A DNA stretch of 62,617 nucleotides from an uncultured Bacteroidia bacterium (GCA_902774045.1 CACYGW010000012.1:1-62617); one strand, 5' to 3'. Shown: positions 18,510-27,865, counted from the first letter of the stretch. Numbers and translations are program-made. Notes: generated from the letters alone by a model not told the origin.

Positions 18510-18526
18510 CAATTAATACTGACACT

Positions 18527-19414
18527 ATGACAGATTTCAATACAAAGTACGGTTATACTCCCAACAGTGAAGTGATGGATGCTAATCTTCAGAAGATTTC
18601 GGCTGCTTCTGCGGAGCTTGCAAGCGAGTCTGTTCTGAAGAGTTGTTTTTCTATGATGGACCTAACAACTCTTCGCACAAACGATACGGCAGAGAGTGTG
18701 GCCGCACTTGTTAACAAGGTGGGTGCCTATGCAAAAGAGTATCCTCAGTATCCTCTTCCCGCTTCCATTTGCGTTTATTCCAATTTTGCAAAGGTTGTGG
18801 CTGCCGGCAGAATCACCCCTGACCTACATACAACCTGTGTTTCGGCCTGCTTCCCCTCTTCCCAGAGCTTCCTTGAAGTTAAGCTTCTGGAGTGCGCCAT
18901 GGCCGTTAAGGACGGTGCGGATGAAATAGACGTAGTGCTTCCTTTGAACACCTTCCTTGCCGGAGATTACGATGCTGTAAGGGAAGAGCTTCGTGCTATT
19001 CGCAAGACCATTGACGAGGCCGCCCAGGGCCGCAAGATTACCTTTAAGGTCATTCTTGAAACCGGTATTCTTTCCAAACCTCAGCTTATTGCCAACGCTT
19101 CCTTCCTTGCAATGGAAGAGGGCGCAGACTTCATAAAGACTTCTACCGGAAAGGTAGAGATAAACGCTACACCTATGGCTGCCTACGTAATGTGCGAGTG
19201 TATCAAGGCTTATTTTGCAAAGACCGGCCGCAAGGTTGGCTTTAAGCCTGCCGGCGGTGTTTCTACCGCAGCAGAGGCCGTGGGTTACTACGCTATTGTA
19301 AAGAGTATTCTTGGCCCCGACTGGCTTAACAAAGACTTGCTGCGCTTTGGAGTAAGCCGCCTTGCAAACAATCTTCTTAGCGCCATAGAGCAGAAAACCG
19401 TTTCAATTTTCTAG
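18527..19414 (+). CDS. deoC: Deoxyribose-phosphate aldolase
   Basis: Class I aldolase of 295 residues splitting 2-deoxyribose-5-phosphate into glyceraldehyde-3-phosphate and acetaldehyde in deoxynucleoside breakdown. The Schiff-base lysine is in DFIKTSTGK (K204) and the phosphate-binding KPAGGVSTAAEA follows. It is longer than E. coli DeoC owing to an N-terminal helical extension, common in Bacteroidetes. It lies 17 bases after the radical SAM gene and is closed by a strong terminator. Confidence 0.95.
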   Translation: MTDFNTKYGYTPNSEVMDANLQKISAASAELASESVLKSCFSMMDLTTLRTNDTAESVAALVNKVGAYAKEYPQYPLPASICVYSNFAKVVAAGRITPDLHTTCVSACFPSSQSFLEVKLLECAMAVKDGADEIDVVLPLNTFLAGDYDAVREELRAIRKTIDEAAQGRKITFKVILETGILSKPQLIANASFLAMEEGADFIKTSTGKVEINATPMAAYVMCECIKAYFAKTGRKVGFKPAGGVSTAAEAVGYYAIVKSILGPDWLNKDLLRFGVSRLANNLLSAIEQKTVSIF

Positions 19415-19440
19415 AAAAAAGCGTTTTTTATAGAATAAGA

Positions 19441-19474
19441 ACAGGCCTTGGAGATGTCTCCAGGGCCTGTTTTT
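19441..19474 (+). terminator. Rho-independent terminator after deoC
   Basis: A 14-pair stem with one G-T pair (ACAGGCC...TCTCC/GGCCTGT arms, 19441-19454 with 19457-19470) is followed by five T, a textbook terminator closing the ftsY-deoC transcript. Confidence 0.9.
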
Positions 19475-19495
19475 GCACTTAATGGTTTACATTTT

Positions 19496-19525
19496 TTTGC
19501 AAACCTTTTTCTGTCTCTACTTTTG
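19496..19525 (+). promoter_or_regulatory. Predicted promoter of the surface lipoprotein unit
   Basis: TTTG at 19496-19499 and TACTTTTG at 19518-19525, 18 bases apart, fit the Bacteroidetes consensus and lie 20 bases before the ATG at 19546. Confidence 0.6.
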
Positions 19526-19545
19526 TCCCAGAAAAAATATGAGCT

Positions 19546-21120
19546 ATGAGACAGATTAAACTATTGTCATTTTTATTGTTGATGCTTACTGCAGCCGGCT
19601 GCCTTAATTCCATAGATATGGATCCTTATTTTGGCGATGAGTCGGAATTTGAACAATTGTCGCACGAGATGATAGAGCTTGGAGACAAGCTGGAAGACCC
19701 CTACACGGTAGAAAACGTAACCAAGGCCATTGCGTCCCTTTATCCTACGAAGGCCTCAAGGATTGAAATAAAACCTACCGATATCTATGTGCGCTTCCTG
19801 CCTGCAAACGAGGAACAGATGGACCGTCTTATGGAGATTGGGGTGGAATTTCTGGACCATCCTATGGATTACACCATTAAAAAAGACGGCGATTACTATC
19901 ACGACCCTGGAGTGGATGAGGAAGAAATTACCTGGCAGTATTGCGTTATGCCCAGCGGCTCTGCCTTCCCGGAAGGCATAACCTACGAGGTGCTGGATTA
20001 TTGCTACATATCAGAGAACGACCCTGCTACCCGCGCGGCGGACATAGATTGGGATGCCGTAGAAAAAGAGGCCTTCCGCCTTACCGGGAACGAGAAACTC
20101 TACGTCCCCTCTACAAAGGCCTGGGAAAAGCCACAGGGCCGTATTACTATAGTGGACGAGGAGGCCAACGGAGGCAAACCTTTTGGCCTTGCGGGAGTTA
20201 AAGTGGTCTGCAATTCATTTGTAAAATTTGCAACCAGTTATACAGACAGGGACGGCTATTATAAGATGTCCCATCATTTTTCATCAAGACCGCGCTACAG
20301 ACTGCTTTTCAAGAACAATGCAGGGTTTGCGATAGGATTCAACCTAATCCTTATCCCGGCCTCTATGTCCACTCTTGGCAAAGGTCCCAATACCGGATTG
20401 GATGTAACCATCGACAAAAACTCGGATAAAAAACTCTTCATAAGAAGTGCGATAAGTGCCGCCGCATACGACTACATTACAAGGTGCGAGGAGATGGGTA
20501 TAAAAGCTCCTCCCAAATCCCTTAGGTTCTGGCACTTCGGAGGGCTGTCGGCTTCCAGCGCACCTATGCTTAAGCACGGGGCCGTAATAGATAATTCCAT
20601 AATAGGGGAGTACCTGGGGGCGCTCTCTTCTTTGGTGAAACATTTTCTGCCGGATATTACAATGGGCACAAAGGATGAACATTCTTTTGCCGATATTTAC
20701 AGGGAAACCTGCCACGAGCTTGCCCACGCCAGCCATTTTGCCAAAGTGGGGGTGAAGTACTGGGACTCCTATGCCAAATATGTGATAAAGTCTTTTATTT
20801 TCAAGGGGTTCGAGGCTTATGGCGATGGTACCGGTAGTGGTGCCGGATACTGCGAGGTGGGCGAGATGTGGGCCTATTATATGCAGAACAAGATGAGTAA
20901 TGAAAGATATGGTGGGCCCATGCCGGTTGCCGGGGCAGATTTCTGGTTCCATCCTCAGATTTTCTCCTATCTGGACGAGAGGGGCCTTGGCCGCGATAAG
21001 ATATTTGCCGCCCTTACAGAGGATGTAAAGGACTTGGAGTCGCTTAAGGGCAAGCTCTTGTCTCTTAATCCCCAGCAAAGTGAAATAATAAACCAGGTGT
21101 TCGACCGTTATGCAAAGTAG
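19546..21120 (+). CDS. Lipoprotein with HExxH zinc-peptidase motif
   Basis: Predicted surface or periplasmic lipoprotein, 524 residues. A signal with lipobox TAAGC (C19) opens the protein. The middle (about 205-260) reads as a carboxypeptidase-regulatory-like beta sandwich (GVKVVCNSF...TDRDGYYKM). Near the C-terminus is ETCHELAHASHF: HELAH begins at about residue 390, and GYCEVGEMWAYY at about 435-446 offers the third, glutamate, ligand, the layout of a gluzincin metallopeptidase. I do not recognise the family by name. It overlaps the DUF3575 gene by 11 bases, so it acts with a barrel and a fimbrial-anchor-like lipoprotein. Peptidase activity is inferred from the motif alone. Confidence 0.75.
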   Translation: MRQIKLLSFLLLMLTAAGCLNSIDMDPYFGDESEFEQLSHEMIELGDKLEDPYTVENVTKAIASLYPTKASRIEIKPTDIYVRFLPANEEQMDRLMEIGVEFLDHPMDYTIKKDGDYYHDPGVDEEEITWQYCVMPSGSAFPEGITYEVLDYCYISENDPATRAADIDWDAVEKEAFRLTGNEKLYVPSTKAWEKPQGRITIVDEEANGGKPFGLAGVKVVCNSFVKFATSYTDRDGYYKMSHHFSSRPRYRLLFKNNAGFAIGFNLILIPASMSTLGKGPNTGLDVTIDKNSDKKLFIRSAISAAAYDYITRCEEMGIKAPPKSLRFWHFGGLSASSAPMLKHGAVIDNSIIGEYLGALSSLVKHFLPDITMGTKDEHSFADIYRETCHELAHASHFAKVGVKYWDSYAKYVIKSFIFKGFEAYGDGTGSGAGYCEVGEMWAYYMQNKMSNERYGGPMPVAGADFWFHPQIFSYLDERGLGRDKIFAALTEDVKDLESLKGKLLSLNPQQSEIINQVFDRYAK

Positions 21121-21655
21121 AATCGTAGTTTTGGCAGCCCTGGTCTGCCTGCTCTTCCCCTCCCGCTCCGTGGCTCAGGAATGGTCACTTTCTTCTAACA
21201 TTGTTCAGGCTGCGGACTACGGGACCCTTAATGCAGAAGCCGCCTACAGCGTATCCAGGCACTGGACGCTAAATGCCGGAGTAAAATACAATCCTTTTTC
21301 TTACAACGATACCAGAAAACGCCAGCGTTCAGTATCGCTTGGTACAAGGTACTGGCCCTGGCACGTCTACTCCGGCTGGTGGCTCTCTTCTGCAGCAAGA
21401 TATCAGGAGTATAACCACACCGCGGGTAAGAGCCCGGAGACCTCCGAGGGGGACAGGTTTGGCACTACTCTGGCGGCGGGCTATTCTTATATGATTAATT
21501 CTTGGCTTAATGTAGAACTTGGACTGGGCTTTTGGGGAGGCTGGGACAGGTACAAGATCTATGACTGCCCTACTTGCGGAGTTACCGTAGAGTCCGGATC
21601 AAAGTTCTTCATAAGCCCCGAGGATATTATTTTGGGAATCAGTGTAATTTTCTGA
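21110..21655 (+). CDS. DUF3575-type outer membrane beta-barrel protein
   Basis: 181 residues: signal peptide ending SVAQ (about residue 23) and then alternating, aromatic-rich strands (HWTLNAGVKYNPF, SLGTRYWPWHVYSGWWLSS, WLNVELGLGFWGGWDRY) ending in phenylalanine (ILGISVIF), the pattern of a small outer membrane barrel. The late YDCPTCG element is typical of DUF3575 proteins, which in Bacteroidales are often next to FimB/Mfa2-type genes. It overlaps its upstream neighbour by 11 bases and is followed after 5 bases by the Mfa2-like gene. Confidence 0.72.
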   Translation: MQSRIVVLAALVCLLFPSRSVAQEWSLSSNIVQAADYGTLNAEAAYSVSRHWTLNAGVKYNPFSYNDTRKRQRSVSLGTRYWPWHVYSGWWLSSAARYQEYNHTAGKSPETSEGDRFGTTLAAGYSYMINSWLNVELGLGFWGGWDRYKIYDCPTCGVTVESGSKFFISPEDIILGISVIF

Positions 21656-21660
21656 CAGTT

Positions 21661-22419
21661 ATGTGGCAAAGGCGTTCCTGTTTTCTTTTAATCCTGGCTT
21701 CTTTAACACTCCTCTTCTTCGGTTGCACGGTAAAGGAGGACAGGACTCTTTGCCCAGCTGTCTTGCGTCTGGGCTTCCCTTCTGCCAGCGATTCGTTAAG
21801 CGTGCTTTACGTTACGTTGGACAATCCTTCGGGAGAAGAGACAACCCATACCTGTACTCTAGAGCCTCTGCCGGTTCAGGTGTCTTACCCTGTTACCAGA
21901 GAGAAGTTCCCCCTGTGCATTGCTACAGAAAGTTTTGCCGGAGGCGGGTTTAGAATTAAAGAGGGCCGGGAGTGCCCCCGTCTTTTTGTCTATAAAGCCA
22001 CTGCAAGGGTAGGTGGAGAGGCTGCGTTCCTCTCTCCTTCTTTGCGGAAAGAGTATTGCCGGATGGATGTACGTCTGGAGTCCGGGCAAAGGAATGTTTC
22101 TCTTTGTATAAGAGGGAATTATTGCGGAATGGATAAATCAGGGAAGCTTCTCCCGGGGCGGTACAGGGCAACTTTCAGTGGCGGCCAGCCCGTACGTGTA
22201 CCGCGCCAGGGAGATTCTTCCCTTTTACTGGATGTGGAAGATAAGGACGAGGGGGTGTTAAGAAGTTTTGCCATAGGGGAATACCTTGCCAAGGCCGGCT
22301 ATGACTGGAATTCTCCCTCGCTGGAAGACGTTGAAATAACCCTTAATTTTGCAGAAAGTACGGTATCTCTTAAGACAAAATTATGGGAGCATAACTTTAC
22401 TATAGCAATTACTTTATAG
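21661..22419 (+). CDS. FimB/Mfa2-like fimbrial anchor lipoprotein
   Basis: Lipoprotein of 252 residues; I use ATG 21661 rather than an earlier in-frame start at 21574 that lies inside the DUF3575 gene. The signal ends in LLFFGC (C22), directly followed by TVKEDRTLCP, close to the VKEDR.xCP start of FimB/Mfa2 proteins, which anchor and cap major fimbriae of Bacteroidales. The rest is beta-rich with no other motif. No major fimbrillin (FimA/Mfa1) gene is in the neighbourhood, so it may cap a fimbria encoded elsewhere or serve another surface complex with the HExxH lipoprotein and the barrel. Confidence 0.65.
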   Translation: MWQRRSCFLLILASLTLLFFGCTVKEDRTLCPAVLRLGFPSASDSLSVLYVTLDNPSGEETTHTCTLEPLPVQVSYPVTREKFPLCIATESFAGGGFRIKEGRECPRLFVYKATARVGGEAAFLSPSLRKEYCRMDVRLESGQRNVSLCIRGNYCGMDKSGKLLPGRYRATFSGGQPVRVPRQGDSSLLLDVEDKDEGVLRSFAIGEYLAKAGYDWNSPSLEDVEITLNFAESTVSLKTKLWEHNFTIAITL

Positions 22420-22444
22420 CTTCCGTAAATGTTGAGGTTTACTG

Positions 22445-22475
22445 TTTGCAAATTCGAAAATAACTCCTATATTTG
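22445..22475 (+). promoter_or_regulatory. Predicted promoter of tRNA-Leu
   Basis: TTTG at 22445-22448 and TATATTTG at 22468-22475, 19 bases apart, are a near-ideal Bacteroidetes promoter, ending 13 bases before the first base of the tRNA. Confidence 0.75.
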
Positions 22476-22488
22476 CAGTCCATTCTGA

Positions 22489-22555
22489 GCGCGAGTGGCG
22501 AAATTGGTAGACGCGCTACTCTCAGGAGGTAGTGCCTATTACTGGCGTGTCAGTT
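22489..22555 (+). pseudogene. tRNA-Leu (CAG), truncated at the 3' side
   Basis: The 5' part folds as a leucine tRNA: acceptor strand GCGCGAG (22489-22495), D-arm with AATTGGTAGA, anticodon stem CTACT/GGTAG around loop CTCAGGA (anticodon CAG), a long variable arm typical of Leu, and the first T-stem strand GTCAG with TT. The T-loop, second T-stem strand (expected CTGAC) and acceptor 3' strand (expected CTCGCGC) are missing; the sequence jumps into a terminator hairpin. About 20 bases or more are lost. As given it cannot make a mature tRNA. Promoter and terminator are intact, which favours an assembly or consensus error or a very recent deletion. Confidence 0.8.
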
Positions 22556-22576
22556 GCCGGTGGCCGGCCGTTTTTT
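22556..22576 (+). terminator. Terminator of the tRNA-Leu unit
   Basis: GCCGG-TGG-CCGGC (22556-22568) followed by CG and six T. The hairpin directly abuts the truncated tRNA and lies 14 bases before the next start codon. Confidence 0.7.
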
Positions 22577-22589
22577 AATAATATGAGTT

Positions 22590-23519
22590 ATGAGAATTGT
22601 ATTTCTTGATGCCCTCACTATGGGCGACACCCCTCTTACAGAGATAGAAAAACTTGGAGAACTTGTTTGCTACGAGTCTTCTACCGCAGAGCAGGCCCTC
22701 GAAAGGGTGAAGGGCTTCGATGTGGCCATCGTCAACAAAATTATAGTGAACGATGAGTTCCTGGATGCCGCCTGTCCCACCCTTAAAATGGTGTGCGAGG
22801 CCGGTACCGGCATCAATAATATTGATGTGGAGGCTTGTCAGAAGAGGGGCGTGCTGGTGCGCAACGTGGCCGGGTATTCCACAGATTCCGTAGCTCAGAT
22901 GACCTGGATGCATATTCTTATGCTCTCCGGCCACGCCTTCTATTACAGGGACAAGGTTATGAGCGGGTCCTATTCTGCCGGGAACGTGCACACAGACCCT
23001 CAGAATCCTTTCTCAGAGCTGGTGGGTAAAACCATCGGCATAGTTGGAATGGGCGCCATAGGCCGGCAGGTGGCAAAGGTGGCCGAGGCCTTTGGAATGA
23101 AGGTTATCTATTATTCTACTTCCGGTACTTCCCATTGCACGGATTATCCCAGCGTGTCCATAGAAGAACTTCTGTCGCAAAGCGATGTTGTAAGCATCAA
23201 TGCCCCGTATAACAATCGTACGGCCGGGCTGATAGACTACGGCAAGATGAAACTCATGAAGCCATCGGCCATAATAGTAAATACCGGTAGGGGCGGCATA
23301 GCCGTAGAGGAAGATTTGGCAAAGGCCATTGATAATGAGGTTATTGCCGGGGTGGGTCTGGATGTTTACATCAGGGAGCCGCTGCCTAAGGACAGCCCGC
23401 TGCTAAGGACAAAGTTCCCACAGAGGGTGAGCCTTACACCTCATACCGCCTGGCAGAGCATAGAGGCCCGCGGCCGTCTTGCCGCCGAAATGGCAAATAA
23501 CATCAAGGAGTTGCTGTAA
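22590..23519 (+). CDS. D-2-hydroxyacid dehydrogenase (NAD-dependent)
   Basis: 309-residue member of the D-isomer-specific 2-hydroxyacid dehydrogenase family (glycerate, lactate or phosphoglycerate dehydrogenase type). The Rossmann motif GIVGMGAIGRQVAK (about 150-163) binds NAD; the catalytic arginine is in INAPYNNRT and the NTGRGG segment, the glutamate in GLDVYIREPLP and the histidine in LTPHTAW. Without the ACT domain of SerA, a hydroxypyruvate/glycerate or D-lactate reductase role is more likely. It is convergent with guaA. Confidence 0.88.
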   Translation: MRIVFLDALTMGDTPLTEIEKLGELVCYESSTAEQALERVKGFDVAIVNKIIVNDEFLDAACPTLKMVCEAGTGINNIDVEACQKRGVLVRNVAGYSTDSVAQMTWMHILMLSGHAFYYRDKVMSGSYSAGNVHTDPQNPFSELVGKTIGIVGMGAIGRQVAKVAEAFGMKVIYYSTSGTSHCTDYPSVSIEELLSQSDVVSINAPYNNRTAGLIDYGKMKLMKPSAIIVNTGRGGIAVEEDLAKAIDNEVIAGVGLDVYIREPLPKDSPLLRTKFPQRVSLTPHTAWQSIEARGRLAAEMANNIKELL

Positions 23520-23547
23520 TTCCCAAATTATCCACAAAGGAATAGAT

Positions 23548-23585
23548 AACTATTGAATGGGAATGTTTATTCCCATTCGATAGTT
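23548..23585. terminator. Long hairpin between the dehydrogenase and guaA
   Basis: AACTAT-T-GAATGGGAAT (23548-23564) pairs with ATTCCCATTC-G-ATAGTT (23569-23585): 17 pairs with one G-T, loop of 4. The right arm is the end of the guaA coding sequence including its stop codon. There is no T-run on either side, so it may act as a bidirectional transcript end or 3' stabiliser rather than a classic terminator. Confidence 0.5.
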
Positions 23586-25144
23586 GCCGGTGGTTTGGAA
23601 GAAATATCGTAAACTACGCGGTTAACCCCGCGAACTTTCCTGATAATCTCGTTGCTAACCTTATCCAGAAAATCGTAAGGGAAACGGAACCAATCGGCAG
23701 TCATAGCATCGGTAGAAACCACTGCCCTTAGGGCTACTGCGTTCTCGTACGTGCGTTCATCTCCCATAACCCCAACGCTGCGCACCGGCAACAGGATAAC
23801 CCCCGCCTGCCAGATGGCATCGTAAAGACAAGAGGCCTTGCGGGTGGGATCGGATGCCGACGGGTAGTCGCTGCACTTCCATTCCCGGAGGTTGCGGATA
23901 AAGATATCATCAGCCTCGGCTAGAATTGATAGTTTCTCCCTAGTAATATCGCCAATGACCCTTATGGCCAATGAAGGCCCCGGGAAGGGATGGCGGCCAA
24001 TCAGTTCCTCCTTGATGCCCAGGGCGCGCCCTACGCGGCGAACCTCGTCCTTGAAAAGCAGCCGTAGCGGCTCTACAATCTTAAGGTTCATCTTCTCCGG
24101 GAGGCCGCCCACGTTGTGATGGGACTTAATCTTTGCCGCAGCCCCTTTTATTCCGGCCGACTCTATGACATCCGGGTAGATTGTGCCCTGCCCAAGAAAA
24201 GCGGCTCCCTTAATCTTGCGGGCCTCGCGCTCGAAGGTCTCCACGAACAGGGTGCCTATGATTTTCCTCTTGGCTTCCGGCTCTTCCACGCCGCTAAGGG
24301 CGCTCAGGAAAGACTCGGAGGCATCCACCCCAATAACGTTAAGCCCCATATCCTTATAGGACTCCAGCACGCTGCTGTACTCGTTTTTCCTAAGCAGACC
24401 GTTGTTTACAAATATGCAGGTGAGATTACTCCCTATTGCCTTGCTAAGCAGAACGGCGGCCACCGTGGAATCTACTCCGCCGCTAAGCCCAAGAATAACC
24501 TTCCCGTCTCCTATCTGGTCTTTCAGGGCCTCCACGCTGCTGGTTATAAAACTCTGGGGCGTCCATCCGCCGGCGCAACCACAGATGCGGTAGCAGAAAT
24601 TAGAAAGCATCTGCCCGCCCTCCTGGCTGTGGTAAACCTCCGGGTGGAACTGAAGGCCATATATTTGGGCCGATGCTATCTTGAAGGCTGCGTTGTCCAG
24701 GCCCTCAGTGCTTCCGATAAGCGTGGCACCCTCCGGCAGGGTGGATATGCTATCTCCGTGCGACATCCACACCGTTGTTCCGCTGGAAATCCCGTAGAAT
24801 AAATCCTCGCCATCGGTCTTGAAGTCAAGAACAGCCCTTCCATATTCCCTGGAGGCGGAATTATCTACTGCTCCGCCAAGATGCTTTGCAAGATATTGGG
24901 CTCCGTAGCAGATTCCTAGAACCGGGACCTTGCCTTTGAAGGCTGTAAGGTCAATCTCCGGACAGTCTTTCTGGTTAACGGAACAGGGGCTGCCGGAGAT
25001 GATGACTCCCTTAAGGCTGTCATCCATAGGCACGGGCTTGTCGTAGGGCTGAATCTCGCAGTAAATGCCAACTTCACGAAGTCTGCGGCCAATGAGGGTT
25101 GTAACCTGGGAACCGCAATCGAGGATAATTATTCTTTCCGTCAT
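23567..25144 (-). CDS. guaA: GMP synthase (glutamine-hydrolysing)
   Basis: 525 residues, complete two-domain enzyme that aminates XMP to GMP. The class I glutaminase domain has its nucleophile in GICYGAQYL (C79) and the histidine/glutamate pair in LQFHPEV; the ATP-pyrophosphatase domain has [13 protein letters not shown] (about 220); the C-terminal dimerisation domain ends TIEWE as usual. It is transcribed alone, divergent from typA. Confidence 0.97.
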   Translation of the reverse strand: MTERIIILDCGSQVTTLIGRRLREVGIYCEIQPYDKPVPMDDSLKGVIISGSPCSVNQKDCPEIDLTAFKGKVPVLGICYGAQYLAKHLGGAVDNSASREYGRAVLDFKTDGEDLFYGISSGTTVWMSHGDSISTLPEGATLIGSTEGLDNAAFKIASAQIYGLQFHPEVYHSQEGGQMLSNFCYRICGCAGGWTPQSFITSSVEALKDQIGDGKVILGLSGGVDSTVAAVLLSKAIGSNLTCIFVNNGLLRKNEYSSVLESYKDMGLNVIGVDASESFLSALSGVEEPEAKRKIIGTLFVETFEREARKIKGAAFLGQGTIYPDVIESAGIKGAAAKIKSHHNVGGLPEKMNLKIVEPLRLLFKDEVRRVGRALGIKEELIGRHPFPGPSLAIRVIGDITREKLSILAEADDIFIRNLREWKCSDYPSASDPTRKASCLYDAIWQAGVILLPVRSVGVMGDERTYENAVALRAVVSTDAMTADWFRFPYDFLDKVSNEIIRKVRGVNRVVYDISSKPPATIEWE

Positions 25145-25240
25145 AAAAAATAGATGGCTTAATTCTGCAAAAATACTATAAAAATGTCATTAAGTTTCCC
25201 GGAATTGAGTAATTTTGTAAAATTTTTAATTATCGTATCG

Positions 25241-27049
25241 ATGGATGTCAGAAACATTGCGCTGATAGCTCACGTAGACCACGGAAAAACTACCTTGGTA
25301 GACAGGATGATATATCAGGCGGATCTTGTTCGCCGCCCGGAGAATCTTGGCGAACTTATTTTGGATAATAACGACCTTGAGCGCGAGCGTGGAATTACCA
25401 TTCTTGCAAAGAACGTATCGGTCGTATATAAAGGAGTAAAAATAAACATCATAGATACCCCTGGACATAGCGACTTCGGGGGTGAGGTAGAGCGCGTCCT
25501 AAATATGGCGGACGGCGTGCTGTTGCTGGTAGATGCCTTCGAGGGCTGTATGCCTCAGACCAGGTTCGTGCTTAACAAGGCTCTGGATATGGGCAAGAAG
25601 CCCATAGTGGTTGTGAACAAGGTAGATAAGCCCAACTGCCGCCCGGATGAGGTTCAGGAAGAGGTATTCGACCTTATGTTTGCCCTTGGAGCAACGGAGG
25701 AACAGCTGGATTTCAAAACCATTTTCGGAAGCGCCAAGCAGGGCTGGATGTCGGACGACTGGCGCACCCCTTCCCAGGACATAACCCCGCTTCTGGATGC
25801 AATCCTTGCAGAGATTCCCGCTCCTGAAGAGAAGGAGGGAACTCCCCAGATGCTTATTTCTTCCCTTGAATACTCTCCTTACGTGGGCCGTATTGCCGTA
25901 GGACGTATCACAAGGGGCGTAATTCGCAGCGGAATGAACATAAGCCTCTGCAAGAGATACGATATAATTGAGAAGCAGAAGATTAAACAGCTTATGGTAT
26001 TTGACGGCCTTGGCAAGAAGAATGTAGACGAGGCCCGTTGTGGGGATATATGCGCTGTTGTGGGAGTCGATGGATTTGAGATAGGCGACACAATTGCCGA
26101 CTACGAGAACCCCGAGGCTCTGCCTCCGATTGCCGTAGACGAGCCTACGATGAGTATGATGTTTTCTATCAATAACTCTCCTTTCTTTGGAAAGGACGGA
26201 AAATTCGTTACCTCAAGGCATCTTAAGGACCGTCTGGACAAAGAGTTGGAGAAGAATCTGGCCCTTAGGGTAAAGCCCGGTCTCAATGCCGATTCTTTTA
26301 TGGTTTACGGCCGCGGTGTGCTTCACCTCTCCGTGCTAATAGAGACTATGCGCCGCGAGGGATTCGAGCTTCAGGTAGGTCAGCCCAAGGTGTTGGACAA
26401 GACAATCAACGGCCAGAGGTGCGAGCCTATAGAGGAACTCTCCATAGAGGTCCCGGAAGAGTTCGTAGGTACTGCCATAGAACTTTCTACTAGGCGCAAG
26501 GGCGCCCTTACCCATATGGAGCCCCGCGGAGACCGCACCCTTCTGGAATTTGATATTCCTACCCGTGGTATGATGGGGCTCAGGAGCAATATGCTTACCG
26601 CCACCCAGGGCGAGGCCGTAATTGCCCACAGATTCAAGGAGTATCAGCCCTACAAGGGAGAAATAGACCGCAGAAACAATGGTTCCCTGGTTTCTCTGGA
26701 GACAGGAAACGCCATTGCCTACTCTATGAACAAGCTTCTTGACAGGGGTAAGTTCTTTGTAGAGCCGGGAGAAGAGATTTACGCCGGACAGGTAGTGGGA
26801 GAGCATACCCGCGAGCGTGACCTTAACGTAAATATATGCAAGACCAAGAAACTCACCAATGTGCGTGCTTCCGGAAGCGACGAGAAGATCATGCTTCCTC
26901 CGGCAGTGAAGTTCTCCCTGGAAGAGGCCCTGGAATACATCCGTGAAGATGAATTGGTAGAGGTTACTCCTCATTATATGAGAATCAGGAAGGTTCTCCT
27001 TGACCCTCTGGAGCGCAAGCGTCACGGCGGTGGAGATTTTGAGGAATAA
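25241..27049 (+). CDS. typA: Translational GTPase TypA/BipA
   Basis: 602 residues, normal TypA length when started at ATG 25241 ([18 protein letters not shown]); the longer in-frame start at 25184 adds 19 residues that overlap a TAATTTTG promoter element (25210-25217) and is rejected. G-domain motifs are [23 protein letters not shown] and NKVDK, followed by domains II, III, V and the TypA-specific C-terminal domain that contacts the ribosome. It binds ribosomes under stress and aids subunit assembly. Confidence 0.97.
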   Translation: MDVRNIALIAHVDHGKTTLVDRMIYQADLVRRPENLGELILDNNDLERERGITILAKNVSVVYKGVKINIIDTPGHSDFGGEVERVLNMADGVLLLVDAFEGCMPQTRFVLNKALDMGKKPIVVVNKVDKPNCRPDEVQEEVFDLMFALGATEEQLDFKTIFGSAKQGWMSDDWRTPSQDITPLLDAILAEIPAPEEKEGTPQMLISSLEYSPYVGRIAVGRITRGVIRSGMNISLCKRYDIIEKQKIKQLMVFDGLGKKNVDEARCGDICAVVGVDGFEIGDTIADYENPEALPPIAVDEPTMSMMFSINNSPFFGKDGKFVTSRHLKDRLDKELEKNLALRVKPGLNADSFMVYGRGVLHLSVLIETMRREGFELQVGQPKVLDKTINGQRCEPIEELSIEVPEEFVGTAIELSTRRKGALTHMEPRGDRTLLEFDIPTRGMMGLRSNMLTATQGEAVIAHRFKEYQPYKGEIDRRNNGSLVSLETGNAIAYSMNKLLDRGKFFVEPGEEIYAGQVVGEHTRERDLNVNICKTKKLTNVRASGSDEKIMLPPAVKFSLEEALEYIREDELVEVTPHYMRIRKVLLDPLERKRHGGGDFEE

Positions 27050-27082
27050 TTTGGTATTTTTTGAAAAGATTTAGTATCTTTG
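27050..27082 (+). promoter_or_regulatory. Predicted promoter of the DUF177-rpmF unit
   Basis: TTTG at 27050-27053 and TATCTTTG at 27075-27082, 21 bases apart, immediately after the typA stop codon. Confidence 0.65.
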
Positions 27083-27109
27083 CAGCCCCAAAATTCTGTT
27101 TATTGCTAA

Positions 27110-27586
27110 ATGGGCGATATTTTGTTCATACAGCTTAAGGGAATGCCTGATGGGAACTCGCGTTTTCATTGGGATTTGGGAAAAGAGTTCTTTGCTTCGT
27201 TTGGGAATTCCGATATTCTGGAGGCTTCCGTAGAAGTAGATGTAAAGGTAGAGAAATCAGGTGAGAGTATTGCCCTTTACGTCCAACTAGGCGGCAAGGT
27301 CACTGTCCCTTGTGACAGGTGTCTTGCTCCGCTGGAAGTGGAGATAGGGACAGATTTTGAGCTGGACACCCAGCCCGGAAGCGACTGCCGGAATGAGGAA
27401 GAGAACGGGATAGACATCAGTCAGGATGTATATGACTACGCTTGCCTGAGTATCCCTATGCACCGGGTGCACGCAGATGGTCTTTGTGACCAGGACGTGG
27501 TCCGGTACCTCGGAGCAGACAAGGCTACAGTGAGCGGTGCAAATCCGTTTGAGTCACTGGGAGCTTTGCTAGAGAAAAATAAATAA
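27110..27586 (+). CDS. DUF177/YceD family protein
   Basis: 158 residues with the conserved VPCDRCLAPL motif (CxxC at about 64-67) of the DUF177/YceD family and an acidic C-terminal half. YceD proteins are encoded with rpmF throughout bacteria and have been linked to 23S rRNA accumulation. Here the gene lies 12 bases before rpmF and has its own promoter. Confidence 0.88.
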   Translation: MGDILFIQLKGMPDGNSRFHWDLGKEFFASFGNSDILEASVEVDVKVEKSGESIALYVQLGGKVTVPCDRCLAPLEVEIGTDFELDTQPGSDCRNEEENGIDISQDVYDYACLSIPMHRVHADGLCDQDVVRYLGADKATVSGANPFESLGALLEKNK

Positions 27587-27598
27587 AATTATATAGAA

Positions 27599-27778
27599 AT
27601 GGCACATCCTAAACACAAACTCTCCAAGCAGAGAAGAGATAAGAGGAGAACTCACGACTTTGCAGCAGTTCCCACTCTTGCAAAATGCCCCAATTGCGGC
27701 GCAACTGTAATCTATCACCGTGTATGCCCTGAGTGCGGCTACTATCACGGTCGTCAGATAATTGTAAAGGAGGCTTAA
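27599..27778 (+). CDS. rpmF: 50S ribosomal protein L32
   Basis: L32, 59 residues, start MAHPKHKLSKQRRDKRRTHD and a zinc ribbon with two cysteine pairs (CPNC and CPEC). The ATG is at 27599. In many Bacteroidetes I recall plsX/fabH following directly; here a tRNA-Arg and a terminator follow instead. Confidence 0.96.
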   Translation: MAHPKHKLSKQRRDKRRTHDFAAVPTLAKCPNCGATVIYHRVCPECGYYHGRQIIVKEA

Positions 27779-27793
27779 CCAGAGCCCCGTTGC

Positions 27794-27865
27794 GGCTCGA
27801 TAGTTCAACGGATAGAACGGAAGTTTCCTAAACTTTAAATCGTGGTTCGATTCCACGTCGGGCTA
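27794..27865 (+). tRNA. tRNA-Arg (CCT)
   Basis: Full cloverleaf of 72 bases: acceptor GGCTCGA/TCGGGCT (G-T and T-G pairs allowed), D-arm GTTC/GAAC, anticodon stem GAAGT/ACTTT with loop TTCCTAA (anticodon CCT, reading AGG), T-arm CGTGG-TTCGATT-CCACG, discriminator A. CCA is not encoded. It begins 16 bases after rpmF and is probably cut from the same transcript. Confidence 0.93.

Noticed and set aside
22556..22576. Reading the GCCGG-TGG-CCGGC hairpin as an aberrant T-arm of the tRNA-Leu
   Set aside because: It lacks the TTCRA loop, does not pair with the GTCAG strand, and is followed by a T-run as expected of a terminator.
25184..25240. Longer TypA start at 25184
   Set aside because: The added 19 residues are not part of the TypA fold and overlap a promoter element; the family starts at the [15 protein letters not shown] position.
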